From Vulcanimicrobiota bacterium (GTDB lineage Bacteria; Vulcanimicrobiota; Xenobia; Xenobiales; JADMJV01): a stretch of DNA of 64,000 nucleotides. Below, in pieces: positions 42,889-52,800 of this stretch. The translations under genes were made by a program, and so were the position numbers. Each line of letters starts with the position of its first letter. Positions within the stretch are counted from its first letter, which is position 1. The notes below the pieces were generated by a model, which was given only the letters and a program-made list of their open reading frames with translations, was not told where the DNA came from and ran no database searches. Location: NCBI GenBank assembly GCA_017307785.1, contig JAFKGI010000014.1, forward strand, positions 1 through 64,000. The letters run 5' to 3'.

Positions 42889-42916
42889 CTGCTTTCTCTG
42901 GGTCCGAAGGGAAAGC

Positions 42917-43102
42917 GGGGAAGCGCGGAAAGGTGGAGAGAGCGGCTCCCGGCGTTTTGGGGGATGGGCTGAGATCGAGTAGAGCCCTCTCAAAAGAACA
43001 ACTGAGCTTGCCCCGACTAGAACCCTTTCAAGAGAATGTCTGAGCTCAGTCCAGGCGTTCCCTGCCCGACTCTCTCCGGCTTCCCATCTTTCCGGCTTCC
43101 CC
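42917..43102. repeat. imperfect palindromic intergenic element (about 186 bp)
   Basis: The 232-bp gap between the convergent subtilase and crotonase genes is largely an imperfect inverted repeat. The outer arms are GGGGAAGCGCGGAAAG (42917-42932) and CTTTCCGGCTTCCCC (43088-43102), matching except for one deleted base; GGAGAGAG and CTGAG stretches pair further in. The centre carries two 34-bp direct copies (42976-43009 and 43014-43047) with 26 identities. A smaller hairpin (GCTTTC / GAAAGC, 42891-42916) precedes it. It could be a MITE-like element or a very large hairpin. Confidence 0.5.
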
Positions 43103-43120
43103 TTCAAGGCAAAGCAAGCG

Positions 43121-43834
43121 CTATTTGCGGAGGTTGGCTCCTAGCGATAGGGCGCGGAAGGCTTCGGAGATGCCGTCGGCGAGGCCGCCTTCGGGGACGG
43201 CCAGCAGGTCGCGCAGGATCATGGCCTTGGTTTTGCGATAGGCGTCGCCCGGCACTTTGCCGGCCGTGCGGGCGCGTTCTTCGGCCACCGAGTAGAGGTA
43301 TTCCAGCGGGCGCAGTTCGTCCACGAAGCCCAGGTTCTGGGCTTCTTCGGGCGGGAAGGTCATCCCCAACATCAGGGCTCGAGTGTAGGCACGCGGACTC
43401 AGGCGCACGCGGGCCAGCTGGTAGACGAATTCGGGCAGGGCCAGGCCGATGGCCGTCTCGTTCAGGCCAATCTTGTAGGGGCCGGGAGTGGCTACCACCA
43501 TGTCGCAGGCCAGTAGTAATACGGCGCCCCCGGCCATGGCGTGGCCTTCCACGGCGGCGGCCACCGGTACGGGAAACTCCAACACGGTGCGGATGGTGCG
43601 TTCAAACAGGTTGACGGCGGCCTGAAATTCGGCCGGCGGCAGAGTGGGCAGCAGTTTCAGGTCCAGGCCGCCGCTAAAGAAACCGCTGCGGCCCGTCAGA
43701 ACCACCGCCGAAGCGGAGCGCGCCTTTTCAAAGGCGGCCGCCAGTTCGGTCAGGAAGGTCGGATTCATGGCGTTGGCTTTGCCGTCGTCCATGCGGATGC
43801 GGGCCAGGCCCTCGTGAATTTCGCAAGTAACCAT
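43121..43834 (-). CDS. enoyl-CoA hydratase/isomerase family protein (crotonase)
   Basis: 237 aa. Crotonase fold with FSGGLDLKLL (oxyanion loop one), VEGHAMAGGAVLLLACD (oxyanion loop two) and LNETAIGLALPEF. The two catalytic Glu residues of hydratases are not both present at the usual places, so an isomerase- or other-type activity is equally likely. The ATG lies 6 bp after the stop of argS, and the two genes are probably co-transcribed. It converges on the palindromic element. Confidence 0.85.
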   Translation of the reverse strand: MVTCEIHEGLARIRMDDGKANAMNPTFLTELAAAFEKARSASAVVLTGRSGFFSGGLDLKLLPTLPPAEFQAAVNLFERTIRTVLEFPVPVAAAVEGHAMAGGAVLLLACDMVVATPGPYKIGLNETAIGLALPEFVYQLARVRLSPRAYTRALMLGMTFPPEEAQNLGFVDELRPLEYLYSVAEERARTAGKVPGDAYRKTKAMILRDLLAVPEGGLADGISEAFRALSLGANLRK

Positions 43835-43840
43835 CAGATC

Positions 43841-45610
43841 TTACATCCTCTCCGGAATCTCGATGCCCAGCAGTCCCAGTCCCAGCTCCAGCTGAACCAG
43901 CACGGAGCGGGCCAGGCGCAGACGTGAGCCCCGAACCGCTTCGTCCTTTTCTTCCAACACCTTCGGGGAAGCCACCCAGAACGTCGAAAAGGCCTGGGCG
44001 AGTCCATAGACGTGCTCGGCCACAAAGTGGGGAGCTCGCTTGTCGAACGCCAGGTGGACGGCCGCGTTGAAGCCGTCCAGCATCAGCACCAGGGCTTTTT
44101 CCTCGGGTAGAATCACCTGAATAGGCGCTTCCTGGAAACCCTGTTCGGCCGCCTTGCGCAGCAGCGACTTGACGCGCACGCCCTGAAACTGCAGATAGGG
44201 TCCGGTTTTGCCTTCAAAACTGGTGAAGCGGTCCAGATCGAAGACATAGTCGGTCAGGCGGTAATTGGACAGGTCGGCAAACTTGAGGGCGGCCGTGCCC
44301 ACCATCAGAGCCGTGCGCTCCCGCTCCTCGGCCGACAGTTCCTTACCGTAGCCGCCCTGCTCCATTTTTTCGCTGGCCCGCTCGCGACAGGAGGTGATCA
44401 AGTCGTGCAACTTGATGACGCCGCCCGAGCGGGTCTTGAAGGGCTTGCCGTCGGTGCCGTTCATGGTGCCGAAGCCGATGTGCTCCAACCGAGTTTCCTG
44501 GCTCCAGCCGGCCGCCTGGGCGGCGCGAAAGACCTGCACGAAGTGCATGGCCTGGCGCTGGTCCACCACATAGAGGAAAAGGTCCGGCTTCACTTCGCGC
44601 TCGCGCTCCACGATGGTGGCCAGATCGGTGGTGCCATACATGGCCGAACCTTCGGAAGAGACCAGCAGCAGCGGCGGAATCTCCTTTTTGTCTTCCTCAC
44701 GATTTACGTGGATGACCAGCGCGCCCTCGCTGGGCACAGCCACGCCCGACTCTTTGGCCTGATTCACCAGCGTTTCCACCAGGTAGTTGACGTCGCTTTC
44801 GCCCTTCCACAGATCGAAGTGGATGTTGAGGGCCGTGAACTCTCGCTCCAGGGCGAACTTGCTGACCTTCCAGAAATGCTTGTGCAGAGCCAGATAGCCG
44901 GCCCGGCCTTTTTGCAGCTCGGCGGTGGCCTTGCGGGCCCGATCGCGATAAGCCACATCTTCTTTCATGCGAGCGCTGGCGGCCGGATACATGCGGTCCA
45001 GATCTTCCATGGAGACCGGCGATTCTTCCACCCACATCGACTCGTTGTAATCCGGCTTGAAGTAGGGCAGATCAGGCTGCTCGTCCTCCAGAGAGATGAT
45101 CAACAGACCGATCTGCAAGCCCCAGTCGCCAAAGTGAGCGTCGCTGGTGACCTGATGCCCCAGCGCGCGAGCGATGCGCTGCAAAGAATCACCGATCACG
45201 GTGGCGCGCAGATGACCCACGTGCATAGGCTTGGCCACATTGGGTCCGGCAAAGTCGACCAGCACTCGCAGCGGTTGGTTCACCGGCACCAGGCCGGAGC
45301 GGGCGTCCTCGGCCAGGTGATTGGCCTGAGTGGCCAGCGCCTGGTCGCTCAGGGCCAGGTTGATAAAGCCGGGACCGGCCACGCTGGTCTCACGCAGCAG
45401 CGACTGGCCGCGCAGCGACTCTTCCAATCGGGTGGCCAGGGCGCGCGGATTTTCGCCCTTCTGCTTGGCGCCGGCCAGAGCGCCATTGCACTGGAAATCG
45501 CCCAGATCGGGGCGGGCCGTCCGGCGCACCTCGGCGAGGTTGGCGTCGAGGCCTTCTTTGGTAAATTCGGGCCCAAGCAGGTTGGTCAACTGAGTAGCAA
45601 AATCGATCAT
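43841..45610 (-). CDS. argS: arginyl-tRNA synthetase
   Basis: 589 aa class Ia synthetase that charges tRNA-Arg. The N-terminal ArgS-specific domain (Add1) is present, then the HIGH-type motif MHVGHLRATVIGDSL near residue 129, the DWGLQIGLLI segment, the KMSKS-equivalent FKTRSGGVIKL (KMSKS is commonly missing in ArgS) and the DALR anticodon-binding domain with the family end (LGIEIPERM). Length is normal. The ATG follows GGCCTGGGGG, a weak site. It heads an operon with the crotonase gene and is divergent from pseudopilin operon C. Confidence 0.96.
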   Translation of the reverse strand: MIDFATQLTNLLGPEFTKEGLDANLAEVRRTARPDLGDFQCNGALAGAKQKGENPRALATRLEESLRGQSLLRETSVAGPGFINLALSDQALATQANHLAEDARSGLVPVNQPLRVLVDFAGPNVAKPMHVGHLRATVIGDSLQRIARALGHQVTSDAHFGDWGLQIGLLIISLEDEQPDLPYFKPDYNESMWVEESPVSMEDLDRMYPAASARMKEDVAYRDRARKATAELQKGRAGYLALHKHFWKVSKFALEREFTALNIHFDLWKGESDVNYLVETLVNQAKESGVAVPSEGALVIHVNREEDKKEIPPLLLVSSEGSAMYGTTDLATIVEREREVKPDLFLYVVDQRQAMHFVQVFRAAQAAGWSQETRLEHIGFGTMNGTDGKPFKTRSGGVIKLHDLITSCRERASEKMEQGGYGKELSAEERERTALMVGTAALKFADLSNYRLTDYVFDLDRFTSFEGKTGPYLQFQGVRVKSLLRKAAEQGFQEAPIQVILPEEKALVLMLDGFNAAVHLAFDKRAPHFVAEHVYGLAQAFSTFWVASPKVLEEKDEAVRGSRLRLARSVLVQLELGLGLLGIEIPERM

Positions 45611-45697
45611 CCCCCAGGCCTATCACGATTGGGGTGGGTTAGGCAACCACATTTCTTGAGGTAGAGCTAAACAGGGACAAACCAGCCCCTGCAGAAC

Positions 45698-45723
45698 TGT
45701 GAAGAAGGGTCAGATTGTTCACA
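45698..45723. promoter_or_regulatory. dyad upstream of pseudopilin operon C
   Basis: TGTGAA (45698-45703) and TTCACA (45718-45723) form a 6-bp dyad in the 191-bp divergent gap between argS and operon C. The 9-mer AACTGTGAA at 45695 is also found at 24807, upstream of operon B. The gap holds no other gene. Confidence 0.35.
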
Positions 45724-45801
45724 TTTGCGGCGGGGATTTTGGAATTGTTTCTCCAGCCTGTGTAACATGGTGGTTTGAGTGCTGGGAGGGAGTTACAAAC
45801 G

Positions 45802-47934
45802 ATGGCCAAGGCGAGACGCAAGGGCTTCTCGATGCTGGAACTGGTCTTTACGGCCGGCCTGATGGGCATGTCGGTCGGGTTGTTCATGTTGAGTGGCGGC
45901 ACCCGACTCAAAGCCAAGCCCGGCGTGGATGCTCTCTCACAGGCCCTGGCCAACGATCTGGGCCAGGCTCGCCTGCTGGCCATGCGCCAGCTCAGCCCCG
46001 TGGCCGTGATGTTTCCCTGCGATTCCCAGCGTCCTCATAGCGCTTCCCTGTACCAGCTGGAGGGTCTTACCAACCCCCACGTCTCCCGCTCGCATAACTT
46101 CGCCGGAGACTTCCCGGGTTTCGCTTTCTTTCTCGGCAATTGGTCCGGCACCGAAAGTCAGGCTCCTCTGGTGGTGGGCACCAAGTGGAGTGACTTTGAC
46201 GTCACCCAGTGGCTGCCGGCGGCCCGGGCCAAAGACTGCGCGCTGATCTTCATGCCCGATGGAACGGTTCGCGGAGTTCGGGACGGCACCGGGCTGCCCC
46301 AGTTTGACGGGGAGTATCACATCGCCGTATCCGCCGGCATTGGCTATTCGGGCAGCAATCTCAACGCCGCCGGCGAGACCAACACCGTCTGCATCAACGG
46401 TGGCGGCGCGATTCGCGTGGAAAATGGGCTGGCCGGTTCCTCGATTCGCACCACCGGGAGCATGCCCAGCTCGAACGTGCCTTCTGCTCCGGTAGAGCAG
46501 ACCTACGTTGGGAAAGCTCAGGGAATCCCTCAGGGCAACAGTTCGCTGCCGGCCCCCAGCGGCACCGAGCCGACTACTATTCCTCCCGACGGTTTCGTCA
46601 CCGTCACCGCGTTTGCCAAAGACCAGAACCAGTCTGGTGAGCGTCTCTTCCTGCGTTGGGACGTGATCCCGGCGGCGGGACGAGGCAAGGGCGTCTTTTC
46701 GATTCCCCTGGATAGCGACAAAGGGGTGGCCATGGATTTCAATCCTAATGCCACCACCTTTGCCGGCTCCGCTCAGGTCAAGCCGGCCTACCAGAGCAGT
46801 TATCAGTGGCGGCCGCCCGCAGATGCCCAGCCCAAAGATGTCTTCACCCTGCAGTTGATGATTCAAAATCAGGATACCGGGGTCTGGACCCCCGTGAAGA
46901 TTCAAGAAGTGAAGATCGCTCCCTACGGTGCCGTACTTTTCGAATACTCCAAGGGCGGGGAACGGGGACTCTACCGCATGCACGCCAACGGCACCGGTAC
47001 GAGGCGCTTTCACGTGGCTCCTTCGACTCCGGCTCAGCCCAGGAACTTCCACGAATATTGTCCGGCGGTATCACCCGACGGAAATCGGATCCTGTTCCTC
47101 TCCAACGACCGGCCGGGAGTGCCGGCCGGCTGCCAGGACATCTTTCTGACCGACCGGGACGGGCTGACCTGCGTGCCGGTCACTCGCGGGTTGCGTTGCG
47201 AAGCGGCCTGCTTCAGTCCCGACGGCAGCCACGTCGCTTTTAAGAACTACAACGGCTCGGTTTACCAATTGTGCGTGGTGCCGGTAGCCCCTACTACCAC
47301 CGCGATTACGCCTGCCCACGTGCTGCCCAGCGGTGGGGCCGCAGGCACTGTGCTCGACGGCAGGGAAACGGCTTCGGGCTTCCTGCGTCACGTCTACCGG
47401 GACGAGCGGTGCTGCTGGGTTCCAGGTGACTCCGGCGATCCAGACAAGATCTACTTCGCTCAGACGCTCTATGGGCATCAGGCCCCCGGATACGAACTGG
47501 GGGACCATCCGTTTCTTTTCTACGATAAGGTCAGCCGCAGCGGAGCGCCGATTTCGGGGCCGACCAATTTCCAGCCCGACCAACTCCAATATGGAAGTTG
47601 GTCGGCGGCCCGCTCGCCGTTTTCCGGTAATCTGTACAGTGCTCTGGATGGCTCAGACCATCAGGGAGATCCGTTTATCAAGCTCGGTGGCGCCGGTTGG
47701 TCGATTCCCTGGCTGGGAAGCCCCGGTTTTTATGATAGCCAGCCCACGGCCTATCTGAGAGGCGAGGGGGCGGGCACGGAAGCTTTGCTGATCTGCCGCA
47801 GCCCGGCCAGCGACCCGGCCAACAATCAGCGCATTTGCCGGCTGCCTCGCGGGGCCACCAACGATGCCGAAATCGAGAATTTGACCCCGGACTTGAGCGC
47901 CAGCAACGCTACGTGGCCCGTATATCTCCGCTAA
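45802..47934 (+). CDS. prepilin fused to a TolB/PD40-type beta-propeller, operon C
   Basis: 710 aa. The ATG at 45802 has GGGAGGG upstream. Leader MAKARRKG then FSMLELVFTAGLMGMSVG: Gly at -1, Glu at +5, typical prepilin helix. A pilin-like domain follows up to about residue 200 (LIFMPDGTVRGVRDG matches GspH-type ends). A Pro/Ser linker and a strand-rich domain come next, and from about residue 375 propeller blades appear (GLYRMHANGTGTRRF, CPAVSPDGNRILFLSND, DIFLTDRDG, ACFSPDGSHVAFKNYNG), the SPDG-x-x-[IV]-x-F repeat of TolB/PD40 proteins. I know no characterised protein with this fusion. First gene of operon C. Confidence 0.8.
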   Translation: MAKARRKGFSMLELVFTAGLMGMSVGLFMLSGGTRLKAKPGVDALSQALANDLGQARLLAMRQLSPVAVMFPCDSQRPHSASLYQLEGLTNPHVSRSHNFAGDFPGFAFFLGNWSGTESQAPLVVGTKWSDFDVTQWLPAARAKDCALIFMPDGTVRGVRDGTGLPQFDGEYHIAVSAGIGYSGSNLNAAGETNTVCINGGGAIRVENGLAGSSIRTTGSMPSSNVPSAPVEQTYVGKAQGIPQGNSSLPAPSGTEPTTIPPDGFVTVTAFAKDQNQSGERLFLRWDVIPAAGRGKGVFSIPLDSDKGVAMDFNPNATTFAGSAQVKPAYQSSYQWRPPADAQPKDVFTLQLMIQNQDTGVWTPVKIQEVKIAPYGAVLFEYSKGGERGLYRMHANGTGTRRFHVAPSTPAQPRNFHEYCPAVSPDGNRILFLSNDRPGVPAGCQDIFLTDRDGLTCVPVTRGLRCEAACFSPDGSHVAFKNYNGSVYQLCVVPVAPTTTAITPAHVLPSGGAAGTVLDGRETASGFLRHVYRDERCCWVPGDSGDPDKIYFAQTLYGHQAPGYELGDHPFLFYDKVSRSGAPISGPTNFQPDQLQYGSWSAARSPFSGNLYSALDGSDHQGDPFIKLGGAGWSIPWLGSPGFYDSQPTAYLRGEGAGTEALLICRSPASDPANNQRICRLPRGATNDAEIENLTPDLSASNATWPVYLR

Positions 47935-48761
47935 GGCCACCGCGCGGGTTGAGCATGGCCGAAGCCATCGTGGCCATGTTTGTGCTGCTCGGCGGCTTTA
48001 CCGTGCTCTTTCGTCTCTTCCATACGGCCGTGCACTACTCCAACATTGTGGATTCGCGTCAGAACAAGGTGCGCATCGCTCTCAATAAGATCGAGGAGAT
48101 CCGAGCCTGGAGTCAGTCGGTGCATCAGCCTGTGGGCAGCGAGCCTTTCGACGACACCTGGCTGTACTGGAATGACAAGATCGGCACTGACGACGAAAAT
48201 CCGGAGATCCAGTGGAAAGTCAAAGTGCTCGAGCACGTGTTGTATTCCCCCTGCCAGAGCTTTGAAGCCGCGAAATTGCCCGGTCAGCGCCGCCAGATGG
48301 AGCGCAGCAGCAAGCAGATCGTGGTCAAGGTCAACGACGGAAATCCCGAAGGGAGCGGCCTGGGAGTTTCTCACCAGCCGGTGGTGCTGACCACACTCAT
48401 CGGCCAGCCTTCCATCGACCCGGCCGCGGCCGGCAACTTCCAGGTGAACGTGGCCGGGGCCGACGCCAACCTGGGTCACGACGGAAGCGCGGGCCCTTAT
48501 ACGGCCACGCTTTCCACCGCCGGCAAAGAAATTCTCGACGTCTTCTTCCACTGGGACAGCCTGGGGGATGCCGCCGGCACCATCAAACCGACGGGTGCCG
48601 GTACCGCCAGGCAGGTTACCGTGACCCATATAATCAAGGTCCCTGACGGAACGAATATTTACAGCGTCCCGGGTCGCTGCAAGGCTTACGCTACCTGCAA
48701 ATTTCGCGGCTACACTTTCGTGAACGCCAACGCCCCGGCCATCGATTTGCACGATCCATGA
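47913..48761 (+). CDS. type IV pilin-like protein, operon C (second)
   Basis: 282 aa from the GTG at 47913, which overlaps the end of the fusion gene by 22 bp; the frame upstream is shadow. Leader VARISPLRPPRG then LSMAEAIVAMFVLLGG, Gly at -1 and Glu at +5. The globular part is longer than that of common GspI/GspJ proteins and contains an ordinary mix of strands. Overlap of 4 bp with the next gene. Confidence 0.8.
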   Translation: MARISPLRPPRGLSMAEAIVAMFVLLGGFTVLFRLFHTAVHYSNIVDSRQNKVRIALNKIEEIRAWSQSVHQPVGSEPFDDTWLYWNDKIGTDDENPEIQWKVKVLEHVLYSPCQSFEAAKLPGQRRQMERSSKQIVVKVNDGNPEGSGLGVSHQPVVLTTLIGQPSIDPAAAGNFQVNVAGADANLGHDGSAGPYTATLSTAGKEILDVFFHWDSLGDAAGTIKPTGAGTARQVTVTHIIKVPDGTNIYSVPGRCKAYATCKFRGYTFVNANAPAIDLHDP

Positions 48762-49357
48762 AGAGACGCGCCTTTACTCTGCTGGAGACCCTGATCACGG
48801 TGACACTCGTTTCGCTGGTCTTCGGCATGTTTGTCCTACTTTTACGCGACTCGTTCCAGCTCACGCGCCGACTGGCGTCCAAAGATGAAGCTCGCCGGGT
48901 GGCCCAGGTGGCTCTCGATCGGATGCTGACGGAAGCGCGCGAGGCCGACGAGATTCTGGCCGGACCGAACAATCAATTGAATCTCACCAAGGTTTATGCT
49001 CAGGACGCGGATCGTTGTCCGGCCCCCGTTTCCTATCCGCTGCCCGAGAACTATCCATTGCCGGTGCCGCCCGCGGTGGTGGCAACCTTCACTCCTTTTG
49101 ATCCCAACACTCGGCGCCAGGTGCTTTACCGCCTTTCCCCGCAAGGCGCCCTGCTACGCGAAACCGGAGCGGTGGCCGGTCCTGTGGCCAACGGGTTGCA
49201 GCTGGCCAGTGGTCTGACGGGTTTACGCTGTGAATGGGCGGGGGGACCGAATCTGGGCAGCCAACAGTTGCTGGTGGTTGTCCTGACCTATCTGGACGGT
49301 CGCAACCTTCGGCCCATCAAAGGCATGGTCACCTGCCCGGGAGTCAAGAGAAATTGA
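48758..49357 (+). CDS. type IV pilin-like protein, operon C (third)
   Basis: 199 aa. Leader MKRRA then FTLLETLITVTLVSLVFG; Ala instead of Gly precedes the cleavage site, as in the second gene of operon A, and Glu is at +5. A long helix with arginines follows (DEARRVAQVALDRML). It overlaps both neighbours (ATGA and TTGA), so operon C is tightly coupled. Confidence 0.82.
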   Translation: MKRRAFTLLETLITVTLVSLVFGMFVLLLRDSFQLTRRLASKDEARRVAQVALDRMLTEAREADEILAGPNNQLNLTKVYAQDADRCPAPVSYPLPENYPLPVPPAVVATFTPFDPNTRRQVLYRLSPQGALLRETGAVAGPVANGLQLASGLTGLRCEWAGGPNLGSQQLLVVVLTYLDGRNLRPIKGMVTCPGVKRN

Positions 49358-49866
49358 GCGTGAGATCCCGCGGCATGTTGTTGATCGTCGCTCTGCTGGT
49401 GCTGGGAGTGGCTTTGCTGGCCGGCATGGGGCTGATGACCTCTCAGGTTTCCAACTATCGCGGAGTCCACTCGGCCGAGGACTCGGCCATGGCCGTGTGT
49501 TTGGCCCAGGCGGGTCTGGAAGACGCACGGCTCAAGCTAGAGCGCGACCCGCTGTTCCCGCCTCACGGCGACGGCAATCTGGTCGAGCCGGACACCGGGA
49601 GCAAACCTCAGGAACAATCGCTCTTTACCTACAGCGAGGACCTGTTCCTGGACAATAAGCGGGTGGGCTGCTATCGGGTCAGTGTCGACTCCAGTTTTGC
49701 CCCCGGTTATCAGTTCATTCGCGTCACTTCCAACGGGCTGGTGGGACCCACGGAGTCGCCCAGCGCCCAAAGAGTGCTCAGGGTCGACCTGGATATCAGC
49801 ATCGCCCCAGGGCGCAGCCAGTCGACCTTTCAACCGATCAAGATCGAGGATCTGTCGGGTCTATAG
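49354..49866 (+). CDS. PilX/GspK-like protein, operon C (fourth)
   Basis: 170 aa from a TTG that overlaps the previous stop; a GTG two codons later is an alternative. SRGMLLIVALLVLGVALLAG is the prepilin-like helix without +5 Glu, and the AVCLAQAGLEDARLKLE stretch corresponds to the PilX A-x-x-G-[LI] motif. Shorter than the PilX-like proteins of operons A and B. Its last 29 bp overlap the end of the convergent giant gene. Confidence 0.72.
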   Translation: MSVRSRGMLLIVALLVLGVALLAGMGLMTSQVSNYRGVHSAEDSAMAVCLAQAGLEDARLKLERDPLFPPHGDGNLVEPDTGSKPQEQSLFTYSEDLFLDNKRVGCYRVSVDSSFAPGYQFIRVTSNGLVGPTESPSAQRVLRVDLDISIAPGRSQSTFQPIKIEDLSGL

Positions 49867-52800
49867 GCAGCACCTGTAAGACTGGCACCGTCCGCACCTG
49901 CGCCAGTTCCAGACGGACCAGCTCGGCCACCGCCGGTGGCAGGCTGACCAGGCTGGTGTAGTCTCCCGCCAACAAGCGCAGCAGAGCGGCGGCAACCTCG
50001 GCTCCCAGCATTTCCCGCAGGCTGGCCTGGAGCACTCCGAGATGGGCCAGGCCGGGTTGGCGTAAGGCTCGGGCAACTTCCGGCGAGGCCTGCAGCCCGC
50101 GGCGCCGCAAGACCAGTTCCACCGCCTGGCGATAGCGCCGCAGTTCCGCCTCCAACAGCTCGGACTCCTCGTTTCGCATCAGCTCTAGTGAATCGACCGG
50201 CCGTAGGGTGCCGGTAACCCCCCAGATGCCTTCCGGCTGGGCCGGCATCCGCGGCTTCCCGGTGATCGGGTTGGCGGGGGGCTGGCGGCGTTTGAACTGG
50301 CGCAACGGACCGACGGTCGAGGAGGTCCCGTCCAGCGGCAGCAAACACGGCCCGTCCACACTGTGCAGCACGGCCAGGGTGAAGATGTGGTCAGGGTGTT
50401 CCAGGAAACCCTCGTCGAGCACCCAGCCGCTGGCCAGCAAGGCCGGCAGGCCCAGGCGTCGCAAGAGCTCGCAGAGCATGGCGTTGAGTTCATAACAAAT
50501 GCCGGCTCCCAGCCAATCGGAGGAACGGCCGGCATGCAGCACTTCTAACTGGTGGTGGCCCCGTCCATGGTGAGGTCGGGCCAGCGCTTTCCGCGCTTCC
50601 GGATGTTGACCGAATTCGGCGTCGTAGGCGTAGTGAGTCTGCATGAATTCCTGGGCCGCCAGAGCTTTCTCCCAGGCGCTGCGACCTTGCTGGGCAGTCA
50701 GGAAGGCCGTCACTTCTTCAGGCAGTTGCTCCAGGGTTGGCTGGCGCCAGGCGGGAGGAACCACCACTTCGCCCTCGAGAGGTCGGGGTGGACTCAAAAT
50801 TTCCACCTGGAAGCGCACCGGAACGCTGCGCTGGGTTTGCACCAGCACTTCACCCAACTCGCCGTGGCGCACGGAGATGGGTGTGGAGGTCTCGATTTCT
50901 CCGTGCAATCGGCTATACAGAGGTAAGGGCAGACGGCTGAGTCCGGGCTGCAGAGTTCCTTGAAAGGGCAAAAGACGCCCGGTCGGCTGGCCTGGAGCAA
51001 ATCCAGCCAGTTGCTGACGGGGCAGGGGCAGCCAGAGTTGCCGGCGGGGGTCGAACTGCCCGCAAATCAGAGAGGTCGCGTAGAGATAAGGCCTTGGCAG
51101 GAGCTGGGGCTGATGGAAAAGTCCCGAGGCCGGCGGGCGCGTGAAGGCTGCCTCCAGCTTTTCGGTGGCGTTGTTGGCACCCACGAACTGGGCGGGAGTG
51201 TAGGGATTGAATAGACCCTCGGAAGCCTCGGATTGGGGGCCGAGGAACCAGTTGCGCAGTCTGGTAAACAACCCTTCGGGAGCCGGGGCCTCGGTGACGC
51301 GAACCACCGGATGAGGAGCGGGCGGCGAGACCACCGGTGGCGGGGGAGGAGGAGCAACCGGTTGCAGCACTTGCTCCAGCGAGCTGGCTTCAAAGTATTC
51401 CTCGAGTGCAGCCGTTGCTTCAGGGTTGTCTTCCCCGACCAGAGCGCGAGCGGCCTGAGCCGGAGTGCGGGCATCGGCCAGCCGTTCGGCAGTCCAATCG
51501 CCCAGTTCGCCAAAGCGTTCTCGCAGTTTTTCATCCAACTGGTAGTCGAGAATTTCGGCCAATCGCTCGCGGAGCGGGTTGGCCGGCTCTTCTTCCGAGG
51601 CGGGGAAATGGCGGGCATCCAGGTAGGAGTCCATGCGTTCTCGGCTGGTCAAGGGCAGTAGAATCTCGAGAATGTCCACCAGTTGTTCCTCGCCCGGGCC
51701 CTGGTAGAGGCAGGGCATAAGGCCTTGAGCCAGTCCGGTGAGAGGAGCGTCGGCTCGAATCACCAGTTCCGCGTTGACCAGCAGCTCTCCCTCGTGATAG
51801 GCGGCGGCTGTGCCGACGGGCGCGGAACCGACTCCCGGCAGCTCATAGACTACGCTCAGCTCTTCGATGGCGCGAATCGTGTGAAGGTCGTTCAGCCGGT
51901 TCTGCCAACCGCCCGGGGCCAACTGTTCGCGCTGCCGGCGAACGCGTGGCAGCACCGCCTGCAACGACCGCAGACAGGTGCGCAGTCGCGCCAGACCCGG
52001 ACCGCATTCGGACGACACTTCTCGCCCTTCCCCTTGCAACCGGATTCGAAAGGAATCGCGAAGATTGCGGATTTTCAGTCCGCCATGGAAGGCTTCTATG
52101 GCTGCCCGCTGCTCCAGGTTGCCGGTTTGGGCCACCAGCAGTTTGCCCGTGCTTTCGAAAAGCCGCTCCAGGCTTGGGGTGTCGCTGCACACCAGTCCCG
52201 GGTGCTCGGCGGCCACCAGCCGTTTTTCTTTTCCCGGCCTGAGTTGAGCCAGAATGACCGGGAGCTTGCGGTCGAGAGGCGAGCCCTCCAGGCGGGTGTA
52301 GCAGGCCAGCAACATGCGGGCCAGAGCCCGGTCGCCAGCTAAAACCTCCCGATCGCCTCGTCGCTGAACCTCTGCTCCAATTTCTTCGAGGAACTCCCGC
52401 ACCACCGCGCCCTCGACCCGGCCCGGAATTTCGAAAAGGTTGCACAAGGTGGGACAGGACCGATAGCCGCGTTCCCAGTAACCGCGCCGGTTCCCAAAAT
52501 AGGTAAAGGCGTGTGTTCCCAGCACCTTGCGGTGATTGAACCAGAGCCCGTCGTCGCTGTAGACCCAGTTTTGCCGGGCCAGGCGTTGGCGCAGATCCGG
52601 CCAGAGTCCTCGTTGCAGCCCCTCCTCCAGCCACTGGTAGAGTCGGAAGCTGACGGCCTGGTGGGCCTCGCTGCATCCCTTCAGATGCTCAAGAACCTCG
52701 GGAAGCTCGACCTGCCGGTGGTCGCGAAGACCCAACCGGCTCAGTAACGAGGCTCCCAGCAAGTCCCCGATCTGGAGATCGGGATAAAAGCGGCCGTGGC

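Noticed and set aside
44405..45664. 419-codon open frame on the plus strand opposite argS
   Set aside because: argS is certain on the other strand; the antisense frame has no recognisable domain and no ribosome site.
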